Position numbers and translations under genes: made by a program
Part shown: positions 1-9,733 of the stretch, piece by piece
Layout of the letters: each line of letters opens with the position of its first letter
How positions within the stretch are numbered: position 1 is the stretch's first letter
From: an uncultured Faecalibacterium sp.
GTDB taxonomy: Bacteria > Bacillota > Clostridia > Oscillospirales > Ruminococcaceae
Direction: 5' to 3'
DNA length: 64,000 nucleotides
Assembly (NCBI GenBank): GCA_937907025.1
Contig: CALESJ010000053.1
Span: 1-64,000, forward strand
Notes under the pieces: generated by a model
What the model was told of the DNA's origin: nothing
The model's input: only the letters and a program-made list of their open reading frames with translations
The model's database searches: none

Positions 1-302
1 GAGAATGGCTCCCCTGTGTAAGGGGAGCTGGCAGCGAAGCTGACTGAGGGGTTGTGGACTTACTGGTGTTGCCCGTAAACGGGAAATCCCGCCAGCTTCA
101 CAACCCCTCCGGGGCTGCGCCCCACCTCCCCTTACACAGGGGAGGCTCCCGGGGTAGAGAATGGCTCCCCTGTGTAAGGGGAGCTGGCAGCGAAGCTGAC
201 TGAGGGGTTGTAGACTTACCGTTGTTGCTCATAAACGGGAAATCCCGCCCGCTTCACAACCCCTCCGGGGCTGCGCCCCACCTCCCCTTACACAGGGGAG
301 GC
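1..302. repeat. Two tandem copies of palindromic repeat family 1
   Basis: Two near-identical units lie at about 7-147 and 163-302, with a period of about 156 bp including the flanking GAGAATG. Each starts with GGCTCCCCTGTGTAAGGGGAGC, itself a hairpin, and ends with the inverted arm CTCCCCTTACACAGGGGAGG. Inside, GAGGGGTTGT on the left pairs with ACAACCCCTC on the right, so the whole unit folds end to end. These copies run opposite to those at 2.5, 10.1 and 25.5 kb. No credible gene lies in this stretch. Confidence 0.85.
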
Positions 303-330
303 TCTTGGCAAGGTTGTAACCGCCCCCACC

Positions 331-370
331 AAAACCAAAACCCACCGTCCCGGCCGGGACAGTGGGTTTT
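331..370 (-). terminator. Intrinsic terminator after the histidine phosphatase gene
   Basis: A 17-bp inverted repeat (AAAACCCACCGTCCCGG and its near-perfect complement) sits 8 bp past the stop of the minus-strand phosphatase gene. It is flanked by T-rich sequence on both strands, so it could also stop plus-strand transcription. Confidence 0.75.
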
Positions 371-377
371 CTTTGTA

Positions 378-914
378 TCAGAAGGTATACCGCCGTATCT
401 CGCAGTTGCGGATGCCAAAGGCGGCGTACTCGGTGTTGGTCATATCGTAAAAATAGGAGTTCACCACCCGGGCAATGCCGTTGTGGGCCACCAGCAGGCA
501 GGTTTCGCTGCGGCCGCGCAGCTCATCCAGCAGGGTGTAAATCCGGGCGGCTACCCGCAGCATGCTCTCGCCGCCGCCAAAACTTTCCACAAAATTGGCC
601 TTCGCCGTGGAAAACTCCGCCCCATCCCGGGGCGTGCCCTCGAACCGGCCGAAGTTCTGCTCCATCAGCCGGGGTTCCACCGTCAGGGGCAGGCCGGTTT
701 CGGCGGCGATGCACCGGGCGGTGTCGGCGGCACGGGACAGCGGCGAACACAAAATACAGTCGATGGGCAGCTTTTCGGCCCGGATCTTCTGCCCCAGCTC
801 GGCGGCCTGGCGGCGGCCCAGCTCGGTGAGGGGGCTGTCGGTGGCACCGCAGATCTTGTTTTCCACGTTCCAGACGGTCTGGCCGTGACGGGTAAAGTAA
901 ATTTCGCTTGCCAT
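378..914 (-). CDS. Histidine phosphatase family protein (phosphoglycerate mutase-like)
   Basis: A 178-residue single-domain protein of the histidine phosphatase (branch 1) superfamily. The N-terminal FTRHGQTVWN carries the RHG motif, whose His is phosphorylated during catalysis. SPLSRAADTA and the later LLVAHNG supply the other conserved Arg and His. Such proteins dephosphorylate small metabolites such as phosphosugars or cobalamin/folate precursors; the substrate cannot be read from sequence. I chose the internal ATG because AAAGGA lies 6-10 bases upstream; the longer frame adds eight unsupported residues. It starts 31 bp after the MFS gene, so the two are probably co-transcribed. Confidence 0.85.
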   Translation of the reverse strand: MASEIYFTRHGQTVWNVENKICGATDSPLTELGRRQAAELGQKIRAEKLPIDCILCSPLSRAADTARCIAAETGLPLTVEPRLMEQNFGRFEGTPRDGAEFSTAKANFVESFGGGESMLRVAARIYTLLDELRGRSETCLLVAHNGIARVVNSYFYDMTNTEYAAFGIRNCEIRRYTF

Positions 915-945
915 AGGATTCCTTTCTATGCTGAACAAAGGCCGG

Positions 946-2124
946 TCACAGCACCAGGCCCCGGCGGCGGTCGGCGGTCTTGCGGTGCAGGCTTTCGGCC
1001 ATGAGGAACATGAGCACCAGCAGCACCGCCATGTACCACGGGTACAGCCCCATGGAAATATGCTGGCCCAGCACCCCGAACAGCGGCGGCATCAGGCAGC
1101 TGCCCACATAGGCGCAGGCCATCTGCAGCCCGGTCATGGCCATGCTCAGTTCCCGGCCGAAGTTGGCGGGGGTTTCGTGAATGATGCAGGGGTACACCGG
1201 CGCGCAGCCCAGCCCCACCGTGATGAGCCCTGCAAACAGCACGGTGTTTCCGGCGGGCAGCAGAATGAGCACCAGGCCCAGGGCAATAACGGCCTGACCC
1301 AGGCGAATCATGTTCTGGTCGCTGATCTTCATGGTCAGGAACCCGCAGATGCCGCGGCCCACCGTGATGCCCAGATAAAACAGGCTGGCCCAGGAGGCAG
1401 CCGTACCGGCATCAATGCCCCGCACCACGGTGCAGTAGCTGGCGGCCCACATGCCGGCGGTGGCTTCCAGCGCGCAGTAACAGAAGAAGCAGGTCACCAC
1501 CTGGCGCACACCGGGCAGGCGGAGCAGTTCGGGGATGGAGCGCTGCTGGGGGGTGAAGTCGGCGCCGTTCAGGGTCTGTTCGGGGCGTTTCCACAGTTTC
1601 AGGCTGACCAGCAGCACGGCGGTAAGCACGAATTGCAGCACCGCAATGGTGCGGTAGCCGCCCTGCCAGGCGCCCCCGGCCAGGGCCCGCCCCATGATGA
1701 TGGGCCCGATGCTGGCCCCCACGCCCCACATGCAGTGCAGCCAGCTCATGTGGCGGCTTTCGTAATGCAGGGAAACGTAATTGTTGAGGGCGGCGTCCAC
1801 GCTGCCGGCGCCCAGGCCGTACGGAATGGCCCACAGGCACAGCTGCCAGAACTGCCCGCTGAAGGAAAAGCCCAGCAGCGCCACGGCGGTGAGCAGCACG
1901 CTGTACGCCGTGACTTTGCCGGTGCCCAGCGCCAGGTTGAGCCGGGCACTGGCCAGGCTGGACACGATGGTGCAGGCGGAAATGATCATGGACACAATGC
2001 CCGCCCAGGACAAATCCGCGCCCATCTGCTGATACATGCTGGGCCAGGCGGAGCCCAGCAGGGCGTCCGGCAAGCCCAGGCTGATGAACGCCAGGTAGAT
2101 GATTGGCAATAACAGGGATGCCAT
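946..2124 (-). CDS. MFS transporter
   Basis: About 392 residues with roughly twelve hydrophobic segments, typical of a major facilitator permease in the cytoplasmic membrane. The first helix contains LGLPDALLGSAWPSM, a pattern seen in MFS carriers of the FucP/NagP-like and sugar-exporter types. The central loop falls near residues 185-205. The start is the ATG preceded by GGGAGAGG at 8-bp spacing; the longer frame begins within the leader. The gene is first in a two-gene unit with the histidine phosphatase. The substrate is unknown: the family call is firm, the specificity is not. Confidence 0.82.
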   Translation of the reverse strand: MASLLLPIIYLAFISLGLPDALLGSAWPSMYQQMGADLSWAGIVSMIISACTIVSSLASARLNLALGTGKVTAYSVLLTAVALLGFSFSGQFWQLCLWAIPYGLGAGSVDAALNNYVSLHYESRHMSWLHCMWGVGASIGPIIMGRALAGGAWQGGYRTIAVLQFVLTAVLLVSLKLWKRPEQTLNGADFTPQQRSIPELLRLPGVRQVVTCFFCYCALEATAGMWAASYCTVVRGIDAGTAASWASLFYLGITVGRGICGFLTMKISDQNMIRLGQAVIALGLVLILLPAGNTVLFAGLITVGLGCAPVYPCIIHETPANFGRELSMAMTGLQMACAYVGSCLMPPLFGVLGQHISMGLYPWYMAVLLVLMFLMAESLHRKTADRRRGLVL

Positions 2125-2179
2125 ACAATTCCTCTCCCACTTGTATGAATGTAACGGCCCGCACGGGCCCATGTGGGAA

Positions 2180-2207
2180 ATTATACCACGAAACGGGGCG
2201 GATGCAA
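2180..2207 (-). promoter_or_regulatory. Sigma-A promoter of the MFS-phosphatase unit
   Basis: On the minus strand, -35 TTGCAT and -10 TATAAT are separated by 16 bp, about 55 bp upstream of the MFS start codon. The leader contains a short GC-rich palindrome (GGGCCCGTGCGGGCC). Confidence 0.75.
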
Positions 2208-2218
2208 GACGGGGAAAA

Positions 2219-2462
2219 CCTCCCCTGTGTAAGGAGAGGTGAGGCGCAGCGGCGGTGGGGTTGATTGGCCGCTCCGTTGCCGGGAGAACGGCTGCCTGCC
2301 GGAGTGTCCTTCCTTTTTGTCACCAAAAAGGAAGCGAAAAAGTGCCACCGTTTCGAGGCGGTGGACGCCGACCAGGGCTGCGGCCCTGGACCCGGGGAAT
2401 GCGGCCACCTTGCGACGGCCTTCTCACCGGCTGGGGCCGGTGAGCAAGGAATGGATTTAAAT
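2219..2462. repeat. Composite repeat: family 1 left arm plus family 2 structured element, copy A
   Basis: A left half of family 1 (CTCCCCTGTGTAAGGAGAGG, then the GCGCAGCGG hairpin) runs directly into a different block at about 2274-2462 that recurs at 9877-10063. The block contains successive hairpins: CTTCCTTTTTG with its complement near 2309-2334; CACCG/CGGTG around a TTTCGAGG loop; CCAGGGC/GCCCTGG; and CTCACCGGC/GCCGGTGAG. It ends in AAGGAATGGATTTAAA. No convincing coding frame is present. It may be a mobile non-coding element or a structured RNA. Confidence 0.7.
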
Positions 2463-2531
2463 GGCGCGGCCGGTAGGTTTGCTTTTAAACGATGGGAGAA
2501 TGTGGCCGGGTCAGCCGCGCCCTTGCCAAAA

Positions 2532-2829
2532 GCCTCCCCTGTGCAAGGGGAGGTGCCGCGCAGCGGCGGTGGGGTTGTGGAGCGGGGCTGCATCTCCCGG
2601 TCACGGGCAACAACAGCAGGTTTGCAACCCCTCAGTCAGCTTCGCTGACAGCTCCCCTTACACAGGGGAGCCGTTCTCTACCCCGGGAGCCTCCCCTGTG
2701 TAAGGGGAGGTGCCGCACAGCCCCGGTGGGGTTGTGGAGCGGGGCTGCATTTCCCGGTCACGGGCAACAACAGCAGGTTTACAACCCCTCAGTCAGCTTC
2801 GCTGACAGCTCCCCTTACACAGGGGAGCC
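2532..2829. repeat. Two tandem copies of palindromic repeat family 1
   Basis: Units at about 2532-2672 and 2689-2829 begin GCCTCCCCTGTG and end ACACAGGGGAGCC. They share internal CCCGGTCACGGGC and ACAACCCCTCAGTCAGC. They differ at a few positions, for example CAGCGGCGG versus CAGCCCCGG. Together with the composite element they fill the stretch between the MFS promoter and the ilvD terminator, which otherwise has no gene. Confidence 0.85.
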
Positions 2830-2840
2830 GTTCTCTACGC

Positions 2841-2866
2841 AAAAAAGGCCGCGCTTTCGCGCGGCC
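2841..2866 (-). terminator. Terminator of the ilv operon
   Basis: On the minus strand, GGCCGCGC-GAAA-GCGCGGCC is followed by six T residues. A perfect 8-bp stem with a GNRA-type loop lies about 45 bp past the ilvD stop, marking the end of ilvBNCD. Confidence 0.92.
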
Positions 2867-2910
2867 CTCAACAGGCAGAATATTTCCGTTTGGCTGTGAA
2901 AAAACGGGGT

Positions 2911-4569
2911 TCAGCGCAGCACCGCGCCCAGATTGGCGGAGGTGACCATGCGGGCATACCGGGCCAGCCAGCCGCTCTTGACGTTGGGTTCGGGGGCCTG
3001 ATAGGCCGCTTTGCGGGCGGCCAGCTCCTCGTCGCTGACGTGCAGGGTGATGGAGGCGTTGGGGATGTCGATCTCGATGGTATCTCCCTCCTTCACCAGA
3101 CCGATGGGCCCGCCGGAGGCCGCTTCCGGGCTGACGTGGCCGATGGCCGCGCCCCGGGACGCGCCGGAGAACCGGCCGTCGGTGATCAGGGCCACGGTGG
3201 TGTCCAGCTTCATGCCCGCCAGGGCACTGGTGGGGTTGAGCATCTCCCGCATGCCGGGGCCGCCCTTGGGGCCTTCGTACCGGATGACCACCACGTCCCC
3301 GGGGTGGATCTCCCCGTTATAGATGGCGGTGATGGCGGTTTCCTCGCTGTCGAACACCCGGGCCGGGCCGCTGTGGTGCTGCATTTCGGGCGCCACGGCG
3401 CTGCGCTTGACCACGCAGCCGTCCGAGGCGATGTTGCCCCACAGAATCTGCAGCCCGCCATTGACCGAGTAAGGGTTGTCGATGGGCCGGATGGCTTTCT
3501 CGTCCAGGATCTTCGCCCCGGCGATGTTCTCGCCCAGGGTCTTGCCGGTGACGGTGGGCACATCCAGGTCCAGCAGCCCCGCCTTGGCCAGCTCGGCCTG
3601 CACGGCGGGAATGCCACCCGCCTCGTACAGGTCGGGCATGTGGGTGGGGCCTGCCGGGGCCAGGTGGCAGAGGTTGGGGGTCTTGGCGCTGATCTCGTTG
3701 AAGAGTTTCAGGTCGATGGGCACCCCCGCCTCATAGGCGATGGCCAGCAGGTGCAGCACCGTGTTGGTGGAGCAGCCCAGGGCCATATCGCAGGTCAGGG
3801 CGTTGCGGATGGACCGCTCGTTGACGATCTGCCGGGCGGTGATGCCCCGGTTGACCAGGTCCATGACGGCCATGCCGGCCCGCTTGGCCAGCTGCAGCCG
3901 CTTGGCGTAGACCGCCGGGATGGTGCCGTTGCCGGGCAGGGCAATGCCGATGGCCTCGCACAGGCAGTTCATGCTGTTGGCGGTGTACATGCCGGAGCAG
4001 GACCCGCAGCCGGGGCAGCAGTTGCAGGTGCAGTCCTCCAGCTGTTCGTCGTTGATGAGCCCGGCCTTGTAGGCGCCCACGGCCTCGAACATCTTGGAAA
4101 GGCTGACCTCCTCGCCGCCGTAGCGGCCGGCCAGCATGGGGCCGCCGGAGCAGACCACCGCGGGCACGTCCATGCGCACAGCGGCCATGAGCATGCCGGG
4201 CACGATCTTATCGCAGTTGGGCACCAGGACCAACCCGTCCAGCTGGTGGGCCATGTACATGGTTTCCACGCTGTCGCAGATCAGTTCCCGGCTGGCCAGG
4301 GAATACTTCATGCCGATGTGGCCCATGGCGATGCCGTCGCACACACCGATGGACGGCATGAGCACCGGGGTGCCCCCGGCCATACGGATACCGGCCTTGA
4401 CGGCGTCCGCGATCTTGTCCAGGTTCATGTGACCGGGCACGATCTCACTGTAAGCGGACACCACGCCGATGAGCGGGCGGTCCAGTTCTTCCGGGGTATA
4501 GCCCAGGGCGTAGAACAGGCTGCGGTTGGGGGCGCGCTCAGGGCCCTTCTTGACATTATCGCTGTGCAT
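2911..4569 (-). CDS. ilvD: Dihydroxy-acid dehydratase
   Basis: IlvD dehydrates 2,3-dihydroxy-isovalerate and 2,3-dihydroxy-3-methylvalerate to the 2-oxo acids, the third common step of valine, isoleucine and leucine synthesis. At 552 residues it has the family length. Iron-sulfur ligand motifs are visible: NCDKIVPGM near residue 115, and [20 protein letters not shown] near 185. The C-terminal [10 protein letters not shown] and GHVSPEAA blocks are also typical. Of two in-frame ATGs, the second is chosen because AGGAGG lies 8 bp before it but directly abuts the first. It is last in ilvBNCD, 55 bp after ilvC. Confidence 0.97.
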   Translation of the reverse strand: MHSDNVKKGPERAPNRSLFYALGYTPEELDRPLIGVVSAYSEIVPGHMNLDKIADAVKAGIRMAGGTPVLMPSIGVCDGIAMGHIGMKYSLASRELICDSVETMYMAHQLDGLVLVPNCDKIVPGMLMAAVRMDVPAVVCSGGPMLAGRYGGEEVSLSKMFEAVGAYKAGLINDEQLEDCTCNCCPGCGSCSGMYTANSMNCLCEAIGIALPGNGTIPAVYAKRLQLAKRAGMAVMDLVNRGITARQIVNERSIRNALTCDMALGCSTNTVLHLLAIAYEAGVPIDLKLFNEISAKTPNLCHLAPAGPTHMPDLYEAGGIPAVQAELAKAGLLDLDVPTVTGKTLGENIAGAKILDEKAIRPIDNPYSVNGGLQILWGNIASDGCVVKRSAVAPEMQHHSGPARVFDSEETAITAIYNGEIHPGDVVVIRYEGPKGGPGMREMLNPTSALAGMKLDTTVALITDGRFSGASRGAAIGHVSPEAASGGPIGLVKEGDTIEIDIPNASITLHVSDEELAARKAAYQAPEPNVKSGWLARYARMVTSANLGAVLR

Positions 4570-4624
4570 GGGGCACATCCTCCTCTGCCGCCCGGGGCGG
4601 CCGTGCTGTTTGTAAGGGATGAGA

Positions 4625-5674
<1,050 letters not shown>

Positions 5675-5708
5675 CTATATATAATGTATAAAACGGAAAA
5701 CTGGGTGG

Positions 5709-6302
5709 TCAGGGTTCCGGGCAGTGGGTACCGGGCAGCGGCAGCTGGGCGGCCCGCACTTCCTGGGGCGGTTTCTGCATGTGCTGGTGTTTGCCGCCCC
5801 GTTCCAGGGCGGTGATGCCGGTGCGGCAAAGTTCCAGGATCTCGTATCCGCCGAACATTTTCAGGAAGGCGTCCACCTTTTCCGGGCGGCCGGTGAGTTC
5901 AAACACCATACTGTCGGGGGAAAGGTCGATGATCTTGGACTTGTACACCGCCGCGATCTCCCGCAGTTCGGCGCGGTTGGCGGCGGAGCAGGCCACTTTC
6001 AGCAGCAGCAGTTCCCGCTGCAGGCTCTTTTCGGTGTCCAGCTCAAAGACCTGGCGGGCTACTTCCAGCCGTTCGGTCTGTAAAATCAGCTGTTCGATCT
6101 CCTGGTCCTTGCCGTGGGTGGTCACGGTGATGCGGCTGACGGCGGGGTCGTTGGTGGCCGACACGGTCAGGCTGTCGATGTTGAAGCCCCGGCGGCAGAA
6201 CAGGCTGGACACCCGGGCCAGAACGCCGTTGTGGTTGTCCACCAGCAGGCTGATGACCCGGCGGCGGTCTGCGGGCGGGCCGCTTTGCGTTTCCTTTTTC
6301 AT
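5709..6302 (-). CDS. ilvN: Acetolactate synthase small (regulatory) subunit
   Basis: The small subunit of acetohydroxyacid synthase binds valine and controls the catalytic IlvB subunit. An N-terminal ACT domain (about residues 16-90, with LLVDNHNGVLARVSSLFCRRG) is followed by the ALS_ss_C region with ELTGRPEKVDAFL. The start ATG follows AAAGGAGGGC; the longer frame begins inside ilvB. At 197 residues it is a little longer than the usual 160-175. The extra length is a Gln/Pro-rich tail past LCRTGITALERGG with no clear counterpart in the family as I know it. It starts 13 bp after ilvB. Confidence 0.93.
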   Translation of the reverse strand: MKKETQSGPPADRRRVISLLVDNHNGVLARVSSLFCRRGFNIDSLTVSATNDPAVSRITVTTHGKDQEIEQLILQTERLEVARQVFELDTEKSLQRELLLLKVACSAANRAELREIAAVYKSKIIDLSPDSMVFELTGRPEKVDAFLKMFGGYEILELCRTGITALERGGKHQHMQKPPQEVRAAQLPLPGTHCPEP

Positions 6303-6315
6303 GCTGAGCCCTCCT

Positions 6316-7980
6316 TTATTCCATGATGATGTCATTGATATCGCCGCCGCCCGGGATCATGGGCAGCACCCGCTCGTCCTTGCCGATGCGGCAGTCGATC
6401 CAGGTGGGGCCGTCCTGCTTCATGGCGTCGGCCAGGGCCTCCCGGAACTCGGCCGGGTTGGTGGCGCGGTAGCCCTTGAGGCCGAAGCCTTCGGCCAGCT
6501 TGACGAAGTCGGTGTGGCGGTGGGGGTCGGTGGCGGAGTAGCGGCCCTCATAGAAGCTGGTCTGCCACTGCCGGACCATGCCCAGCACCGAGTTGTTGAA
6601 GATGACGGTGATGATGGGCAGATGGTAGCTCACGGCGGTGCAGGCTTCGTTGAGGTTCATGTGGAAAGAGCCGTCGCCGGTCATCATGATGACCCGCTGA
6701 TCCCGGCCCAGAGCCATCTGGGCGCCGATGGCGGCGCCGTAACCGAAGCCCATGGTGCCCAGGCCGCCGCTGGTCAGGAACCCGCGGCTCTTGGTGTGGT
6801 GCAGGTACTGGGCCGCCCACATCTGGTGCTGGCCCACGTCGGTGACATAGACGGCTTCCGGCCCGGCCTGGCGGCACAGCTCATCGATGAGCTGGTGAGG
6901 CCGCAGTTCGGTGTCGCTGTCCTGGGGGCGGTAGTCCACCTTCTGCCAGGAGCGGATCTGTTCCATCCAGAGCTTGTGCTCGGTCTTGTTCACATGGGGC
7001 AGAATGGCTTTCAGCACATAGGCGGCGTCCCCGGTGATGCACAGGTCCACATCCACGTTCTTGCCCATCTCGCTGGGGTCGATGTCGATCTGGATGATCT
7101 TTGCCTTGGAGGCGAAGGTGTCGGGGTTCAGCGCCACCCGGTCGGAGAAGCGGGTGCCCACGGCCAGCACCAGGTCGGCTTCCGCAATGGCCTTGTTGGC
7201 CGCGAAGCTGCCGTGCATGCCCAGCATGCCCAGGTTGTGGGGTTCGCCGTAGCCCAGCACGCCGGCGGCCATCAGGGTGTGGGTGGCGGGCATGCCCGCC
7301 TTGATGAGCAGGTCCCGCAGGGGCTGGCAGCCCGCCGCGCTGCGCACGCCGCCGCCAAAGTAGACGATGGGGCGCTGGGCCTGGTTGATCATCTCGGCGG
7401 CTTCTTTGGCTTCCTCCTCATCCACCCGGGTGACGGTGCGGATGAGTTCCGGGGCCTTGGGGGTGAATTCGCACTTGTTGGCGGTGACATCCTTGGGGAT
7501 GTCCACCAGCACCGGGCCCTTGCGGCCGCTCTGGGCGATGCGGAAGGCGCTGCGCATGGTGTCGGCCAGGTCTTCCACCTTGCGCACCGTGTAGTTGTGC
7601 TTGGTGATGGGCATCGTGATGCCCTCGATGTAGGCTTCCTGGAAGCTGTCCTTGCCGATGAGGCTGGTGGCCACGTTGCCGGTGAAGGCGACCATGGGCA
7701 CGCTGTCCATGAAGGCGGTGGCGATGCCGGTGACCAGGTTGGTGGCGCCGGGGCCGCTGGTGGCCAGCACCACGCCGGTACGGCCGGTGGCGCGGGCGTA
7801 GCCGTCCGCCGCATGGGCCGCGCCCTGTTCGTGGGCCGTCAGAACGTTTTGTATTCTATCGGAACTTTTATACAGTTCGTCATAAATGTTCAGTACCGCG
7901 CCTCCGGGGTAGCCGAAGATGGTGTCCACGCCCTGTTCGATCAGGACCTCGACAAAGATCTGTGCGCCGGTCAGCAGCAT
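6316..7980 (-). CDS. ilvB: Acetolactate synthase large (catalytic) subunit
   Basis: A thiamine-diphosphate enzyme that condenses two pyruvates, or pyruvate and 2-oxobutyrate. It has the full three-domain layout: an N-terminal Pyr domain with the catalytic Glu in AHEQGAAHAADGYAR, a central FAD-binding domain, and a PP domain with GDGSFHMNLNE and IFNNS for Mg-ThDP. The start is the ATG nine bases after AAAGGAG; an in-frame TTG upstream is less likely. It is the first gene after the T-box leader, so valine limitation should control the whole operon. Confidence 0.96.
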   Translation of the reverse strand: MLLTGAQIFVEVLIEQGVDTIFGYPGGAVLNIYDELYKSSDRIQNVLTAHEQGAAHAADGYARATGRTGVVLATSGPGATNLVTGIATAFMDSVPMVAFTGNVATSLIGKDSFQEAYIEGITMPITKHNYTVRKVEDLADTMRSAFRIAQSGRKGPVLVDIPKDVTANKCEFTPKAPELIRTVTRVDEEEAKEAAEMINQAQRPIVYFGGGVRSAAGCQPLRDLLIKAGMPATHTLMAAGVLGYGEPHNLGMLGMHGSFAANKAIAEADLVLAVGTRFSDRVALNPDTFASKAKIIQIDIDPSEMGKNVDVDLCITGDAAYVLKAILPHVNKTEHKLWMEQIRSWQKVDYRPQDSDTELRPHQLIDELCRQAGPEAVYVTDVGQHQMWAAQYLHHTKSRGFLTSGGLGTMGFGYGAAIGAQMALGRDQRVIMMTGDGSFHMNLNEACTAVSYHLPIITVIFNNSVLGMVRQWQTSFYEGRYSATDPHRHTDFVKLAEGFGLKGYRATNPAEFREALADAMKQDGPTWIDCRIGKDERVLPMIPGGGDINDIIME

Positions 7981-8061
7981 GGGGGACAACTCCTTTCTCC
8001 TCTTGTGTCAGATTCCTCTTTCCGATTTTCTTACCCGGTGACCGCCCGCGGCGGCCGATAT

Positions 8062-8109
8062 AAAAAAGAACAGCCCTTGTCCCTTGTTTCCAAGAGACAA
8101 AGGCCGTTC
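8062..8109 (-). terminator. T-box-controlled terminator hairpin upstream of ilvB
   Basis: On the minus strand GAACGGCC...CTTG pairs with CAAGGGAC...GTTC in a stem of about 19 bp, followed by six T residues. The 5' arm lies just after the T-box sequence, so pairing competes with the antiterminator, as in known T-box leaders. Confidence 0.9.
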
Positions 8110-8345
8110 GGCTCTCTGCGGTACCACTCTTTTTGGCATGGTGTCCATGCCCGCTCATGGGCTTCATCCAAAGCCCCGCACGCTAACGGGTGCATCCGGG
8201 TCCGGCTACTGGATTCGCCGGGCCTGCTCCGGGATGACTTCGCGCCCTGCCTGCCCGCTGCCTTGCACCGGCCGGCAGCTCTCTGGTGGTGGTATGGGGC
8301 GTTACTGGTTCCCTTCCTTGCAGTTCAGCTGTTTAGATTGGTAAA
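8062..8345 (-). promoter_or_regulatory. T-box riboswitch leader (valine specifier GUC) of ilvBNCD
   Basis: The minus strand reads AGAGTGGTACCGCAGAGAGC at 8111-8130, matching the T-box antiterminator core that contacts the uncharged tRNA acceptor end. Farther 5' are AGAGAGCTGCCGG...GGTGCAAGGCAGC, typical of distal Stem I, and CCCGTTAGCG, as in Stem III. The Stem I strand GCGAAGTCATCCCGGAGC places GTC (8236-8238) after GAA and before a purine, where the specifier codon sits. Uncharged tRNA-Val should therefore allow read-through. The specifier is assigned by position, not by a computed fold. Confidence 0.88.
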
Positions 8346-8357
8346 GTGTTGTAATGG

Positions 8358-8386
8358 ATTGTACCGCATTTTTTGCCCGATGTCAA
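8358..8386 (-). promoter_or_regulatory. Strong sigma-A promoter of ilvBNCD
   Basis: On the minus strand, consensus -35 TTGACA and -10 TACAAT are separated by 17 bp. It lies directly upstream of the T-box leader, so constitutive initiation is followed by attenuation. Confidence 0.9.
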
Positions 8387-8413
8387 CAGGATTTTAGTAA
8401 TTTTCACAAAGTC

Positions 8414-8442
8414 TTGCGCACCGGCGGCTGAGCGTTTATACT
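8414..8442 (+). promoter_or_regulatory. Promoter of the DUF815-type ATPase gene
   Basis: -35 TTGCGC and -10 TATACT are separated by 17 bp, about 50 bp before the start codon, and face away from the ilv promoter. Confidence 0.6.
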
Positions 8443-8494
8443 GGGGTCAGCCTGTATTTGTCTGATTGGATGTTTTTGAAGGGGGAATTTGTAT

Positions 8495-9718
8495 ATGATG
8501 ACCATCCGTGACCTTTCGGTCCGTCTGGGCTCGCTGGTGGTATTGCGGGGGGTATTGCGGGACGAAACGGTGGTCCGTTTTGCCGCCATGCTGAAGGCGG
8601 CGCTTTCCTATTCCGGCGACGCCGCCCCGCTGGCGGACGCCGTGGCGGATTTTGAAGCTTCGCTCCTGCCCCGGGGGGAAAACTGGAGCCGGGTGCTGCT
8701 GGACATCGTGCTCAACGACGATAATCTGTGCATCCGCCGCAGCCAGGCACCGGAGGGTGCCGGGGATGTGGCGGAGGGCAACCTGGCCCGGGATCTGAGC
8801 GTACTGCAGGCGGCAGGGTCGCTGACCCTGGCGGACCTGCTGGCGTCTTTGGAGGGCGGGGACGCCCTTTTGCACCAGATGCCCCTGCCCTGGAAGGTGG
8901 AACCCGAGCTGGTGTACGCCCAGGCTTATGCCGCCCGCCGTCGGGATGTACCCCGCACCGGCTACGGCATTTTTGCGCGGTATCACGTCTTCACGCTGGA
9001 AGACGGGGCGCTGACCCCGGTGCGCTGCCCGGACCCCCAGCGGCTCAGCGAGCTGCCGGGCTACGAGCGGGAGCGGGAGAAGATCATCGAGAACACCAAG
9101 GCCCTGCTGGCGGGGCTTCCGGCGGCCAACGTGCTGCTGTACGGCGACGCGGGCACCGGCAAGTCCAGCACGGTGAAGGCGCTGGCCAATGAGTTCAAGG
9201 ACGAGGGCCTGCGGCTGGTGGAGATCAAGAAGAATCAACTGTACCAGATGCCGGCGCTGATGGATGACCTGGCGGACAACCCGCTGAAGTTCATTCTGTT
9301 CATCGACGACCTGAGCTTTTCCTCCAACGACGATAACTTTGCGGCGCTGAAAGCCATTCTGGAAGGCAGCGTGGGCGGGCGCAGCCGCAACGTGGCGGTG
9401 TACGCCACCTCCAACCGGCGGCATCTGGTCAAGGAAACCATGTCCGACCGCACGGCGGGGGACGACATCCACGCGTCGGATACCCGCCAGGAGCTGATGA
9501 GCCTGTCCGCCCGGTTCGGACTGACGGTGACCTTCCAGCGGCCGGACAAGGCGCTGTACGAGTCCATCGTGCTGGACCTGGCCCAGCGCTGCGGGGTGCA
9601 GCTGCCCGCCGACCAGCTGATGATGCGGGCCGAAGCCTTCGCTTTGCGGGCGGGGGGCCGCAGTCCCCGGGTGGCCAAGCAGTTTGTGGAACTGCTGGCC
9701 GGCGGGGTACGGCTGTAA
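8495..9718 (+). CDS. AAA-type ATPase, DUF815 family
   Basis: A 407-residue cytoplasmic protein. The first 190 residues are a family-specific helical region. The ATPase core follows: Walker A GDAGTGKSS from residue 217, Walker B FILFIDDLSF near 267, and a sensor-like YATSNRRHL near 307. The DUF815 family has no established reaction that I know of. The chosen ATG follows GGGGG at 9-bp spacing; an upstream in-frame TTG adds only two residues. It stands alone between its own promoter and a terminator, divergent from ilvB, so context gives little help with its role. Confidence 0.8.
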   Translation: MMTIRDLSVRLGSLVVLRGVLRDETVVRFAAMLKAALSYSGDAAPLADAVADFEASLLPRGENWSRVLLDIVLNDDNLCIRRSQAPEGAGDVAEGNLARDLSVLQAAGSLTLADLLASLEGGDALLHQMPLPWKVEPELVYAQAYAARRRDVPRTGYGIFARYHVFTLEDGALTPVRCPDPQRLSELPGYEREREKIIENTKALLAGLPAANVLLYGDAGTGKSSTVKALANEFKDEGLRLVEIKKNQLYQMPALMDDLADNPLKFILFIDDLSFSSNDDNFAALKAILEGSVGGRSRNVAVYATSNRRHLVKETMSDRTAGDDIHASDTRQELMSLSARFGLTVTFQRPDKALYESIVLDLAQRCGVQLPADQLMMRAEAFALRAGGRSPRVAKQFVELLAGGVRL

Positions 9719-9733
9719 ATTTTGTATTCGTTT

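Noticed and set aside
2181..2593. Open frames inside the repeat clusters (also near 9.4-10.2 kb)
   Set aside because: They read through the hairpins, recur wherever the repeat recurs and carry only repeat-derived peptides such as SPYTGE and LTQGR. Treated as non-coding.
7981..8494. Small plus-strand frame across the T-box region
   Set aside because: The stretch is fully explained by the minus-strand T-box, its promoter and the divergent promoter; the frame has no ribosome site.
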